IMG/VR virus record: IMGVR_UViG_3300031671_000001
Span: 1 to 46,860 of that record
Strand: one strand, 5' to 3'
Source: a virus
DNA: 46,860 nt
Of the stretch, positions 38,331-46,661 are shown in pieces. Made by a program: the position numbers and the translations under genes. Under the pieces are notes generated by a model. It was not told the origin of the DNA. It saw only the letters and a program-made list of their open reading frames with translations, and searched no databases. How positions within the stretch are numbered: the stretch's first letter is position 1; each line of letters starts with the position of its first letter.

Positions 38331-39098
38331 TTATTCCAGAACTTCTACAAGCATTCCGTACTGAGTGCAGCTATTCAATGCTGATGCAACACTAAAGCCC
38401 ACCTGGAACGTCATGAGAATTTGAGCGGTTAAATCGATGGGAGTAAGATTCTGGCTATACGCCTCGAAGGGTTGGGTGATGGTAATGCCAGAAGTGCCTT
38501 GCCCGAAAATACTGGAGAAGCTAGCTAGTATATTTCCTGAAGACCCTCCAGCAGTAGTTACAAGTTCGATTACTGAACGCCATCCGAAAGTTCCAGCCGA
38601 GGCGGGAATACTAGGAGACCCCAGGCCCATGGAAAATCCACCGGACATCGCCAGTCCAAAACTTACGCTTTCCGCAGATCCACTTGTAGCAAAGACGCCG
38701 AAAGCGGTTACGCGAATGACCCGTGGAACCACATTTAGAAAGCCAGCCGGCCCTACAACCTGACTCATCAAATTCTGTACGGTTATGACATTCGCATTAA
38801 CCGTCACGGGGCTTCGGTCGATGAATAAAACGTAAGAACCGGCCTGCATTATAGCTGTTGATATATTGTCGGCTAGGGTCGCCAGATTGGAATCTGATGC
38901 GGAAATCCCTTGCGCAACCATAAATTGCGCAATTGCCGCAGCCATCGTGCTTGCCTGAAAAAATAGCTTGTTCGCCAAAGGGCTTGGGAATAGGGCATCG
39001 ACGGTCGCCCCACCGGCACGAAGAGTGTCCGCCGTGTATTCCGCATCCGTCTCTTGGTTTGCTTCAGTCGGATTCCATTGCAAAAAGTTGGTTGACAT
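38331..39098 (-). CDS. Tail fibre / baseplate-distal fibre protein
   Basis: 255 aa with GGGAG upstream of ATG 39098. N-terminal pattern MSTNFLQWNPTEANQETDAE and DTLRAGGATVDALFPSPLAN, then FFQASTMAAAIAQFMVAQGI, is typical of short myophage tail fibres that attach to the DUF2612/gpI-type baseplate protein. The C-terminal part is beta-rich and may form the trimeric fibre head. TAA stop one base before the next ATG. Confidence 0.7.
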   Translation of the reverse strand: MSTNFLQWNPTEANQETDAEYTADTLRAGGATVDALFPSPLANKLFFQASTMAAAIAQFMVAQGISASDSNLATLADNISTAIMQAGSYVLFIDRSPVTVNANVITVQNLMSQVVGPAGFLNVVPRVIRVTAFGVFATSGSAESVSFGLAMSGGFSMGLGSPSIPASAGTFGWRSVIELVTTAGGSSGNILASFSSIFGQGTSGITITQPFEAYSQNLTPIDLTAQILMTFQVGFSVASALNSCTQYGMLVEVLE

Positions 39099-39106
39099 TT
39101 ACTCCC

Positions 39107-39751
39107 CTATGCGTTGAATCCCGCAAATCTCCCAACGTCAAATCCGGACACCCATGTATTGTTCAAGTCGAATCCGAAGGCTGGCAGCGTCGAGAAAACG
39201 TAGTTGTAAAGAACGCCTTCTGGCCTTGGCACGATGTAGCCATTCACGATTAAGTCCTGCTCTATCGATGTGAATGTTCCGGTCAGGAAAATACTCGCTG
39301 TCATGTTCTGATTATCGCCAATGGCGATTGTTCTTGAAGGGAAAAGCGTCTCCCAAATTGCCTGAAGGCTATCGATCTTTCCATCCCACTGATTCTGTGC
39401 AGCGCGCGCCTTGATGTAAATCCGGTACGTCGCATCATCCAGGACGGGACTCACGCCGCCAGATGGCTGAAAGCCTACCGTGCGGTTAGCCCCTACAATC
39501 GCCCCAACGGCGTCGAGCTGCTCTCCAATCGCATTGTCCACGTCGAAAGCCATGTCCATCGCAACTTGGCACTGCGAGATGTCGTCAAACTTCTTCAGGA
39601 GCATCGTCAGAAAGGCGATCAACTTAGGAGAACTCCGATATTCGGATGTAAGCAAATTCATGTAATAGCCGATTATCAGCATCTCCACCGGCGCGTTGCC
39701 GAACTCGCCCGATCCGTAACCTTGCAACGAGAATGGATTCTGACTAGACAC
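39107..39751 (-). CDS. Baseplate protein, DUF2612 (gpI-like)
   Basis: 214 aa, GTG 39751, overlapping the J-like gene by 8 nt. Features of DUF2612: an N-terminal region with YRSSPKLIAFLTMLLKKFDD, ISQCQVAMDMAFDVDNAIGE, QLDAVGAIVGANRTV, then a C-terminal wedge with YRIYIKARAAQNQWDGKIDS and PRPEGVLYNYVF. It lies between J-like and fibre genes, the place of gpI/gp7-like proteins that link the wedge to tail fibres. Confidence 0.8.
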   Translation of the reverse strand: MSSQNPFSLQGYGSGEFGNAPVEMLIIGYYMNLLTSEYRSSPKLIAFLTMLLKKFDDISQCQVAMDMAFDVDNAIGEQLDAVGAIVGANRTVGFQPSGGVSPVLDDATYRIYIKARAAQNQWDGKIDSLQAIWETLFPSRTIAIGDNQNMTASIFLTGTFTSIEQDLIVNGYIVPRPEGVLYNYVFSTLPAFGFDLNNTWVSGFDVGRFAGFNA

Positions 39752-40925
39752 TGGTAATCACCACATTGGCCGAGGCACCTTGCGCCACTTCATTGAAGGT
39801 CAGAGTGATATCCGAAGTTCCCACCGGAGATGGCGCTATGCCGGAAGTCACGGCGCGAATTGAAAATGTCGGCTGGTCGGGATTGGATCGGGCATTCAAT
39901 GCGGACCCATAGAGTTCGCTGTAAACGACCGTCTCACCGATTTCAAGAGAATTAAGATATGCGACCACGTCGGCCTGAATCGCCAGCAACGTTGCGCTCG
40001 TTCCACCGGCTAAAAGGTGGATGGACATCGAGACATAAATCGGAACGTAGGTGGGCCGGTCAAAACGGATCGGCATGGTGTACCCAGTGTCCGGGTCGGT
40101 GATAACGACCGTTGTGGTCCCGTTGGTATAGCAGCCGATTCCTCGGTTGTTATAGATTGCCGTTGCGACGGAGAGATCGGTTGAACCTTCCACCACCGCT
40201 GTAATCGAATGCGGTGGATTTCCATTCGCGTCCGTTCCACCAGTGGGATTCTCCAGAACATTTACACGCGTCACCCCGGACACGGCCTCAAGATCGGCCA
40301 CGGTTCCGGCCAGCATCGTTACTGAAGGAAGCGAGACCGAGATTGCCTGGCGTGCGCGAAGCTGGGAATCCGTTTCTATGGGTGTTCCGGGTATAGCCGC
40401 CGCCGCATTCGTCACGCTGGACCAGCCGCCCACAGGCGTTGCTATGATCGTGATCGTTCCGGGCTCGGCGGTGACATTTCCCGCCGTAGTGCAGGTCGCC
40501 AAAACGTTGATACTTCCTCCGCTTGGGATCGTCACGGTGGGCTGCGGAAGGTTCCACTGGTTTCCGTTCGTGTCCTGTGCCACTCCGTTTTTAATTACAG
40601 TTCCCACCACCCCTGTCACGGCTACAGTTGCCGTCGAGTAGGTGTATGGCAGCCGGGCGATTCCATTCAGCTTTACGATCCGGTCGAGACCCGCCCCGAT
40701 GGCCGTCAGCGGAGATGATTGGTTGTAAGCATATTGGAGTGCTTCGCAGGTATCCGACATCTTGAGTGAGAGGATGGAAAGAAGCTGATAGATTGCCGAA
40801 TCGTCGCCAACGTACTGATTCGCCCCATAAATCTTGAGGTACTGCGCGACATTATCCGCAATGATGTCCTGATAGCTTGGAATTGTTAGTCCCGCCGAGG
40901 TTATCGATGGTGGAGCGTAGGCCAT
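39744..40925 (-). CDS. Baseplate wedge protein J-like
   Basis: 393 aa, ATG 40925 three bases after the wedge gene stop. Motifs of the baseplate_J family: ANVAQYLKIYG-like start, PLTAIGAGLDRIVKLNGIAR, TDSQLRARQAISVSLPSVTM, LEAVSGVTRVNVLENPTGG and ITAVVEGSTDLSVATAIYNN. The C-terminal domain (VPIYVSMSIHLLAGG) fits the standard dimerisation region. It forms the wedge periphery and triggers sheath contraction. TAG stop. Confidence 0.9.
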   Translation of the reverse strand: MAYAPPSITSAGLTIPSYQDIIADNVAQYLKIYGANQYVGDDSAIYQLLSILSLKMSDTCEALQYAYNQSSPLTAIGAGLDRIVKLNGIARLPYTYSTATVAVTGVVGTVIKNGVAQDTNGNQWNLPQPTVTIPSGGSINVLATCTTAGNVTAEPGTITIIATPVGGWSSVTNAAAAIPGTPIETDSQLRARQAISVSLPSVTMLAGTVADLEAVSGVTRVNVLENPTGGTDANGNPPHSITAVVEGSTDLSVATAIYNNRGIGCYTNGTTTVVITDPDTGYTMPIRFDRPTYVPIYVSMSIHLLAGGTSATLLAIQADVVAYLNSLEIGETVVYSELYGSALNARSNPDQPTFSIRAVTSGIAPSPVGTSDITLTFNEVAQGASANVVITSV

Positions 40926-40928
40926 ACC

Positions 40929-41315
40929 CTATCCAAGACTCGCCACGGCGCCCGGCGTGAAGGTTACGGGCACAGAACCAAAAGACGTTTGCGCTATCGC
41001 ACTGAAGGTCAACTTCCTGTTTGTCGGGTTGAACGTGATCGAGATATTCTCGACAGCCGAAACATAAGGCGTGCCAGCAATGCGCGAAGAAATGGCGAGA
41101 GACATAACCTCTAAGCCGCTCTGTGATGCGCGGTTTCCAATGATCCCCTGAAACATTGGCGTGCCTTCGCTTAGGTTTTCCCACCATTCCCCTTGAAACA
41201 AGAGCAGTCGCGTGTCGATGGCTTGAGCTACAGCGTCCAAATTGCTTAACTCCGCGTCGGGATCGAAGATGGGATCGTGGTTAGCATCAAGCCGCAAATA
41301 GGTGATTGCCGACAT
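40929..41315 (-). CDS. Baseplate wedge protein, W/gp25-like
   Basis: 128 aa, ATG 41315 overlapping the spike stop (TGATG). Sequence LRLDANHDPIFDPDAELSNL, AIDTRLLLFQGEWWENLSEG and RIAGTPYVSAVENISITFNP follows the gp25/GpW layout, a small wedge protein that starts sheath polymerisation. Place between spike and J-like genes is diagnostic. Confidence 0.82.
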   Translation of the reverse strand: MSAITYLRLDANHDPIFDPDAELSNLDAVAQAIDTRLLLFQGEWWENLSEGTPMFQGIIGNRASQSGLEVMSLAISSRIAGTPYVSAVENISITFNPTNRKLTFSAIAQTSFGSVPVTFTPGAVASLG

Positions 41316-42019
41316 CAGAGCACCGGCCCCGTGTCGCTGCTGCCTGTCGTTACGCCTGTATGCAAATGCGTCAGGAAGCTCTTGCCCTCAATGATTGCCG
41401 TTCCTGAAATATTGACGTTCCCGGCAGCCGAAATGTCCACATCGCCGGATGAATTGATCGTCACCTTCGGTGCCGTCAGCGCGATTCCCGACTCGGCCAC
41501 ATCCACAATGACCGTACCGTCGTCACTGCGAAGCTGCGCTGAATCGGACGAATAGCTTGGAAGGACGCGAGGCTGGCTGCGTCCTCCAGGATAAAATTCG
41601 CAGTCGGAAACGTCGTGACGCCTGCGTTCGAATTGATTCTGGATTCCTCCCCGAACCCACCACAGATCAATGCACATATCGCAAAACACCAGAAGCCCTT
41701 CGTCTCCTTTTTCCAATGGCAATGTCAGCGAGAATCCGCCGGCCGAAGGAAACATAACGGGAACGTTATAGATCGGGGATATGGCAATGTTCTGCGGTCC
41801 CGATGGCGTGCGAACCACTTCACGGATGGCGATCTGCACTGAAACCGTTTGCGTCGATGCGTCGAACGATTGCACGATGGCAGGGACGGAAACCCGAAGG
41901 TCGGCTATCGCCTGATTGAGGATTTCCTTCCATTGCGCCGTTTCCGCGTAGTTTAGCTGAGAAGGCGTCAGTTGCGGCTGGAATAGGCGGGATAGTGCAT
42001 TCAATATTCCTCTAATCAT
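41315..42019 (-). CDS. Baseplate spike, gpV/Gp138-like
   Basis: 234 aa, ATG coupled to the hub stop (ATGA). The N-terminal OB-fold resembles the phage Gp138 N-terminal domain (ASTQTVSVQIAIREVVR; PVMFPSAGGFSLTLPLEKGD; GLLVFCDMCIDLWW). After a beta-helical stretch (APKVTINSSGDVDISAAGNV) it ends with a THLHTGVTTG apex, the HxH motif that binds iron at the tip of membrane-piercing spikes. It is the central needle of the contractile tail. TGA stop. Confidence 0.85.
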   Translation of the reverse strand: MIRGILNALSRLFQPQLTPSQLNYAETAQWKEILNQAIADLRVSVPAIVQSFDASTQTVSVQIAIREVVRTPSGPQNIAISPIYNVPVMFPSAGGFSLTLPLEKGDEGLLVFCDMCIDLWWVRGGIQNQFERRRHDVSDCEFYPGGRSQPRVLPSYSSDSAQLRSDDGTVIVDVAESGIALTAPKVTINSSGDVDISAAGNVNISGTAIIEGKSFLTHLHTGVTTGSSDTGPVL

Positions 42020-43053
42020 TGCACACCCGCCGTGGACGCCACGAACGTCCCACTCAAAAGCCCTTGCGCATATCCTCGCGTGTAGCCCGTCACTTGCGTA
42101 TACCAGTCGTTTCCTCGCGTATCACCGTAATGACGAACCTGCGCGGCAACAAATAGTCCGCTTTGGTCGAGCGGAGTGAGGACCTGCCCATACTGAATCT
42201 TCAATTGCGATATGACCGTCTGGTCGAGCTTGACCAGGAGAGGCGGAAGCTGCACCTTCAATCGCGGATCGAGCAGAACCGTAAAGATTGCCCCAAACGT
42301 GTTCTGCTTCGGAACCCCCACAATGCTTCGCGTGATCGATGTATCCGAAGAAGATCCCGCGTTGTAATTCGGTGGGAATGGAGGTCCGAACACCAGATCG
42401 GGATTCATCGTAATGGATGAGTCAAACAGCTCGCTCAAAAAATGTTGATTCCCTCCTATCCAATGATTCAGAAAGTTATCGTCCGCCATCTGCGAAACAT
42501 ATTTGCTAACCTTACCGAAGATCGTCTTCCCCCGAGGGTATTGTTTCGCGCCAAGTAGTTTTTTCGCCTTTGGACTGACCTGCTCGTCCACATTTCCGCC
42601 CATTTGATCGATCATGGATGAAACAACCTGAAGCTGGCTCGACATCTGTCCCATTGCCACGTTTACGAATTGCTCCTCAATGAGCCACGGCCCGGCGAGG
42701 CAGTTGAAATGCATCGTCAGATTTACAACGTCCTCGCGATCAAACATGACCTGCAAGACAGGTCCGTCCCAGATGATCGACGACTTGCTCGGGCCGGACT
42801 GATAACCAGCCTCAAGAGTCAGCCACACGGCATTAAAAAGAATGTTTTGCATTTCCGGGTCGTTCAGGTTGTAAACAATCACATCCGCATACCAGAAAGG
42901 AGATGGAAGCGTGCTTTCAAGAATGTCGAATACTATCCGCAATGCTTCCGGGTCCCAACTGCTCTGGGAGAGAACCTGTATGTCGCCGGAGGCGAGCTTT
43001 ACCGATAGTTTCCATGCCCGGCCCCACAGCGGGATAGCCGACGTTGCGCTCAC
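42016..43053 (-). CDS. Baseplate hub protein (gpD/gp27-like)
   Basis: 345 aa from GTG 43053, which overlaps the plug stop (GTGA); an ATG at 43089 is unlikely. N-terminal SATSAIPLWGRAWKLSVKLA and IVFDILESTLPSPFWYADVI are hub-like strands, followed by DREDVVNLTMHFNCLAGP and late strand TGYTRGYAQGLLSGTFVAS. It lies between plug and spike genes, so it should form the trimeric hub that carries the spike. Assignment mainly by synteny. Confidence 0.7.
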   Translation of the reverse strand: MSATSAIPLWGRAWKLSVKLASGDIQVLSQSSWDPEALRIVFDILESTLPSPFWYADVIVYNLNDPEMQNILFNAVWLTLEAGYQSGPSKSSIIWDGPVLQVMFDREDVVNLTMHFNCLAGPWLIEEQFVNVAMGQMSSQLQVVSSMIDQMGGNVDEQVSPKAKKLLGAKQYPRGKTIFGKVSKYVSQMADDNFLNHWIGGNQHFLSELFDSSITMNPDLVFGPPFPPNYNAGSSSDTSITRSIVGVPKQNTFGAIFTVLLDPRLKVQLPPLLVKLDQTVISQLKIQYGQVLTPLDQSGLFVAAQVRHYGDTRGNDWYTQVTGYTRGYAQGLLSGTFVASTAGVQ

Positions 43054-43406
43054 GCGATAGCCTCTTGTGCTGGCGCTGTGTCGTCCCATAGCAGCGCGAA
43101 GCTAGTTCCCAGATCGCTTCGTCCTGGATAGTCCGAAAGGGAATTTCCTTCATTGAGAATGAAAGCGGATCCGATAGCCAAATAGGCATACTGCGCGAGG
43201 ATGTTGGCTCCTGGATACCAGCCGGTAATCAACGGAATGGAATCCAGAAGCAAATTCTGCGCCGAGTCGAATATCGTCATCACCCAATAACCGGCCATCT
43301 CGGACCAACGCAATACGAGGTTCAAGGTCAGTGGAGATCCATCCACATGGAGCTGTACCGCGAAACTCTGATTCGGCGATGGCGCGAGTGGAATGATCTG
43401 AGGCAT
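43050..43406 (-). CDS. Baseplate plug protein, Pam3 gp18-like (DUF6983)
   Basis: 118 aa. Pattern QIIPLAPSPNQSFAVQLHVD, LNLVLRWSEMAGYWVMTIFD and LLLDSIPLITGWYPGANILA, then GTSFALLWDD near the end, fits the DUF6983 family found as the baseplate plug of cyanophage Pam3. Such proteins close the hub. Its ATG directly follows the Dit-like TAA with no spacer and in the same frame. Confidence 0.8.
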   Translation of the reverse strand: MPQIIPLAPSPNQSFAVQLHVDGSPLTLNLVLRWSEMAGYWVMTIFDSAQNLLLDSIPLITGWYPGANILAQYAYLAIGSAFILNEGNSLSDYPGRSDLGTSFALLWDDTAPAQEAIA

Positions 43407-44123
43407 TTATTTGCTCGGCAGTCCGTTGGAATTTGAAACCGCATTGCTTGACCAGTTCCCCGCCCCTACCGCATTCCACGGGACATATGTGGGAGGTACT
43501 TCGTTCTGCTGCGTCTGCGAAGCCGATGGTGGCTGCGTGGTCAATGAACCCAGGTTGGTTGTGTCGGTATCCTGACTGCGCGCGCTTACTGCTGGCATCG
43601 ACACATCGGCCATGAAAATCTGTCCAAACTCGACACGCATCCTAAGTCCAGCAATGGTTTTTGCGCTCTCTTGCGGCGTCAGCGCCTCAATCACCATGTT
43701 TTGATAGGTTCGAAGCTTGGTTGTGATCGATAGAGGAATACGCGAGAACTGCAAGGCCAGCATTGTCTGGTATGCGGAAACGCTTTTTGATGTCGAGCCT
43801 GACCAGGTAGTCGGGTTGTAGTAGGCGTCCATCGCGTCGGACATCCCCACATCCAAAACAAGGCGCGCTGGAACGATGTAGGCGTGATCGGAAACGCTCG
43901 CGCCAGTCTGTACCGGGTGCTCTGTTCTGCGCAGTTCTTGCTGATGCTCAATCTCGAATTCGGCATCGAACGCATACAAGGTCTGCGTGGCCGGAAGTGT
44001 CGCATTCGATCCAGCCGTCCCGCTATATTGCGGGGCGTTTCCTTGTCCAGGAAATGTAATCAGCACCTTGGACGCGGATGTCGTTTGCCATTGCGGGGGA
44101 CGCCACGTAGCACCGGAACTCAT
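43407..44123 (-). CDS. Dit-like tail/baseplate hub protein
   Basis: 238 aa, ATG 44123 abutting the tape-measure TAG. N-terminal domain: LRRTEHPVQTGASVSDHAYI, VPARLVLDVGMSDAMDAY, LSITTKLRTYQNMVIEALTP and AGLRMRVEFGQIFMADVS; this 'hPv..Ga.itDH......l.l.g..sd' pattern is that of Dit_like_N domains. The C-terminal 60 residues are Gln/Ser/Thr-rich and flexible. It links the tail tube to the hub. The stop is a lone TAA followed at once, in frame, by the plug ATG, so suppression would fuse them. Confidence 0.75.
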   Translation of the reverse strand: MSSGATWRPPQWQTTSASKVLITFPGQGNAPQYSGTAGSNATLPATQTLYAFDAEFEIEHQQELRRTEHPVQTGASVSDHAYIVPARLVLDVGMSDAMDAYYNPTTWSGSTSKSVSAYQTMLALQFSRIPLSITTKLRTYQNMVIEALTPQESAKTIAGLRMRVEFGQIFMADVSMPAVSARSQDTDTTNLGSLTTQPPSASQTQQNEVPPTYVPWNAVGAGNWSSNAVSNSNGLPSK

Positions 44124-45557
44124 CTAATAGCTCCATCCGGGCGTCTGGAATTCGGCGATGTTCCTCTGGGTGCGTTGGTTCTGAGTGGCCGCGACCGCCT
44201 TGGCCGTTTCCGTGGCTATCTTTTTAGGATCGGCGTTGCTTGCCACATTCACCGTGACATTAATAGTCGCTTCGGCCTGGAGAACGCGATTGGCATATGC
44301 CGCATTCTCGGCGGGATTCTTGCTTCCGTAGTAGTGCTGAAGAGCGGCACCGACATCGTGATACCTATCGAGGAGCTGCTTCAAATATTTCACGCCTCCA
44401 TATACGTTTTCTCCAATGCTGGACGGATTGACGCCTAGCATCTTCGCGGTATCCGGCTGAAGCTGGAATATCCCCGCCGCATGAGAGCCTGGAACATTCG
44501 AGGTCAGCACATTTCCGGATTTATCGAATTGCTGGAAATTGCTTTCTATTTGAGCGACAGCAAGGGCCAACTCCGGAGCCACTCCGAGCGCTTTCGCCTG
44601 AGAAACGATGTCAGCCTGTATCGAGGATTTAGAAACGTGCGTTTGCCCATGAAGCAGAACATCAATGGGAGAACCTGGAAGGATCGATAGGGCCGGTCCT
44701 TGTCCTTCGGGACCCAGCAGTTTATTGGCCTCTTTCAGGTCCGACCATGAACCCTTGAAGTCGCCTCTGGCCATCTTGGCAAAGGCGCTCTCGATAGAGT
44801 TCAGTCCCATCACGGATGTGGCTATATCGTGAATGAACTTCTGTATGGGAAGCTGCGATATGTCGATGCCGATTTGCTTGATTAGCTCTCCCGTGCTTTT
44901 AAGAACGTTCCAAACGTCGATCAAGACGGGCTTCAGTTTCGTGGCAATAACCTGCGCGAAAAATGGAATGTTGGCGATAAACCACGCGTTGAAATGGCGC
45001 ATCTTTTCTAGCAGGCCATCAATGGTCGTTCCGAATGCCCTTGCGAGGTCCTGAACAACATTCATTGACAGGTATTGCAGTTCAACTCCCAGGCGCGTGA
45101 ACTCGAAACGCACGTCGCGAATCCTGAGCATTTGATTCTCGAATCCCGGCCCCAACTGCTGCGTAAGTGTCCTCTGATCCTGCACTAGCTGGTGGAAACG
45201 TCCGGCAAGTTCCGGGTCCCACATCACGTTTTCCAGCGGCTGTCCCAGCGCGTCTAGGGCAACCTTCAGCTCGCGGGCTACAGGCAGGGATGTGTACATG
45301 TGCAGAGCGAGCAAGCGGTATTCCTGGTCCGCCATCGCCGTCTTGTCGACGATCCCAATAGCAGCGGCACCCGTAGCCGCAAACGCTCCAATGATTGCGG
45401 ACTGGAATTCCAGAATGCTTTTGCCCATGCGAAGGAATTGGTTGTCAACGAGGGCGGAAGCATCACGCAGGTCTGCCGCGAAGCGGGCATAACTTACCGA
45501 GTCGGATTGAAATCCAAGCTTGACGAGATATTCATCGATGACGTTCTGATTGGGCAT
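44124..45557 (-). CDS. Tape measure protein with lytic transglycosylase domain
   Basis: 477 aa, ATG 45557, overlapping the frameshift frame by 26 nt. The N-terminal two thirds are helical with a hydrophobic region (SAIIGAFAATGAAAIGIVD) and set tail length; this is short for a tape measure and implies a short tail. Residues about 315-430 are an SLT domain: VAPELALAVAQIESNFQ (catalytic Glu), GSHAAGIFQLQPDTAKMLGV, NVYGGVKYLKQLLDRY and YYGSKN. It probably cuts peptidoglycan during DNA entry. TAG stop. Confidence 0.85.
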   Translation of the reverse strand: MPNQNVIDEYLVKLGFQSDSVSYARFAADLRDASALVDNQFLRMGKSILEFQSAIIGAFAATGAAAIGIVDKTAMADQEYRLLALHMYTSLPVARELKVALDALGQPLENVMWDPELAGRFHQLVQDQRTLTQQLGPGFENQMLRIRDVRFEFTRLGVELQYLSMNVVQDLARAFGTTIDGLLEKMRHFNAWFIANIPFFAQVIATKLKPVLIDVWNVLKSTGELIKQIGIDISQLPIQKFIHDIATSVMGLNSIESAFAKMARGDFKGSWSDLKEANKLLGPEGQGPALSILPGSPIDVLLHGQTHVSKSSIQADIVSQAKALGVAPELALAVAQIESNFQQFDKSGNVLTSNVPGSHAAGIFQLQPDTAKMLGVNPSSIGENVYGGVKYLKQLLDRYHDVGAALQHYYGSKNPAENAAYANRVLQAEATINVTVNVASNADPKKIATETAKAVAATQNQRTQRNIAEFQTPGWSY

Positions 45558-46190
45558 TTTCTATGTATCGCCGCTCGTTCTCTTCTTTCCAGTCGAGCAC
45601 GTCATTTACCGCGACCAAGTCCGAGAAATCGTAGGTTCCATCGAACGTTTCTTTCTGCATCCACATCCCCGCAAGAACGGGACGCCACAGAAAGCCATCC
45701 AGATTCGGCGGAAACTCTATGCCGCTGAAACCTGACCCGCCATCGCATTCAGGCCCCCTACGGCGAAAAAATCCGTGAAATTGAATGCCAGCACTTCAAC
45801 TTCTAGTCGCATCACCAGCGCGACATCGTCCCGTATTTCAGGGATAGCCCAAGCGCCCGCATCGTTCACTATTGGCATGGGCAGTTCGGGGCCGCCATCC
45901 TTGCTTTCCATCCTCGAGCACACCGCAAGGCATTTTCCCTGCACGAAGCGATGCGTCTCGAAATCGGCCCCACGGAACACGAACGAAAAGGCGATCGCGC
46001 GCGCCATGTCTTCCGGTGCGGCTTTGTCCGGCGCGGCCACGGCATCTCCGTTGCTTGCGGCGCTTTCCTCGGAAGCCTTTATTCCGACCATCAGGGCCTT
46101 GCCGAGAATGAACGATCCCACGTCCGGAGAGAGCTTGCGCACCTGATAGCGCGTGCCGGAAAACTCCACGATTTTTGTTTTTGGCGTCAT
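45532..46190 (-). CDS. Tail assembly chaperone, -1 frameshift product (219 aa)
   Basis: Residues 1-142 come from the upstream frame, then a -1 shift at TTTTTTC (45771-45765) adds 77 codons ending at TGA 45534-45532. The new frame is stop-free from the slip site and encodes FLWRPVLAGMWMQKETFDGT and SDLVAVNDVLDWKEENERR, the well-known second half of phage tail chaperones, which has no start codon or ribosome site of its own. Equivalent to lambda G/GT: the short and fused forms bind the tape measure and recruit tube subunits. Frameshift itself is inferred. Confidence 0.75.
45717..46190 (-). CDS. Tail assembly chaperone, short form (157 aa)
   Basis: ATG 46190 overlaps the tube stop (ATGA); an ATG at 46223 is less likely. 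Begins MTPKTKIVEFSGTRYQVRKL, with LSPDVGSFILGKALMVGIKA and IRDDVALVMRLEVEVLAFNF. Position after the tube gene and before the tape measure, plus a slippery site near the end, identifies it as the gpG-like chaperone. It is not expected in virions. TAG stop. Confidence 0.75.
   Translation of the reverse strand: MTPKTKIVEFSGTRYQVRKLSPDVGSFILGKALMVGIKASEESAASNGDAVAAPDKAAPEDMARAIAFSFVFRGADFETHRFVQGKCLAVCSRMESKDGGPELPMPIVNDAGAWAIPEIRDDVALVMRLEVEVLAFNFTDFFAVGGLNAMAGQVSAA
45765..45771 (-). promoter_or_regulatory. Slippery site T TTT TTC for -1 frameshifting
   Basis: The heptamer is in the correct phase (GAT TTT TTC in the zero frame, codons 140-142). It is followed by the G-rich stretch GCCGTAGGGGGCC, which could form a stimulatory structure with downstream C-rich sequence. 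Confidence 0.75.
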
Positions 46191-46651
46191 TGCGTTATCG
46201 CATTCGCCGCCAGGAAGTTCCACGTGACGTTTTGCCCTTTTGCAGCATAGGGCTTGTCGGGGATCTTTCGAGGCATGACTCCGGTCAAGTAGTGGCCTGT
46301 CCCGTCCGTGATCGTTCGCAGGCTGATAGTCGTTGCCGCCCAGAAGCTCACGTCGTTGTTCCAGTCCGCCGCAGTCACGAGGAGATTGTAGAGATCTATA
46401 AGTGCATGGTGCAGGTCGGAGGTTTGCTGCACTTCAATGGTCATCTCGGCGTTCGCGCCGGCGATATACATGGGCATTACACTTCCATCGGTTCCGACCA
46501 GCACGTCGGCTCGCTCGGTCAACATTTTTATGGTGATTGAGCCGAGGCCGATATTTCCGCCGACAAGCTGATATGGAATGTCGAGGATGGGGTTTATTAG
46601 AACTCCAGTCAAATCCCTGAAGCTGTATGTAGTCTGAACAGGTCCGAACAT
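46187..46651 (-). CDS. Tail tube protein (DUF3277-like)
   Basis: 154 aa, ATG 46651 with GGGGAGAGCAA upstream. Sequence MFGPVQTTYSFRDLTGVLIN, IGLGSITIKMLTERADVLVG, IAGANAEMTIEVQQTSDLHH and KPYAAKGQNVTWNFLAANAI is the layout of small myophage tube proteins (DUF3277), with two halves of a beta-barrel. It lies between sheath and chaperone genes, as expected. Tubes form the channel for DNA. Confidence 0.85.
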   Translation of the reverse strand: MFGPVQTTYSFRDLTGVLINPILDIPYQLVGGNIGLGSITIKMLTERADVLVGTDGSVMPMYIAGANAEMTIEVQQTSDLHHALIDLYNLLVTAADWNNDVSFWAATTISLRTITDGTGHYLTGVMPRKIPDKPYAAKGQNVTWNFLAANAITQ

Positions 46652-46661
46652 TTGCTCTCCC

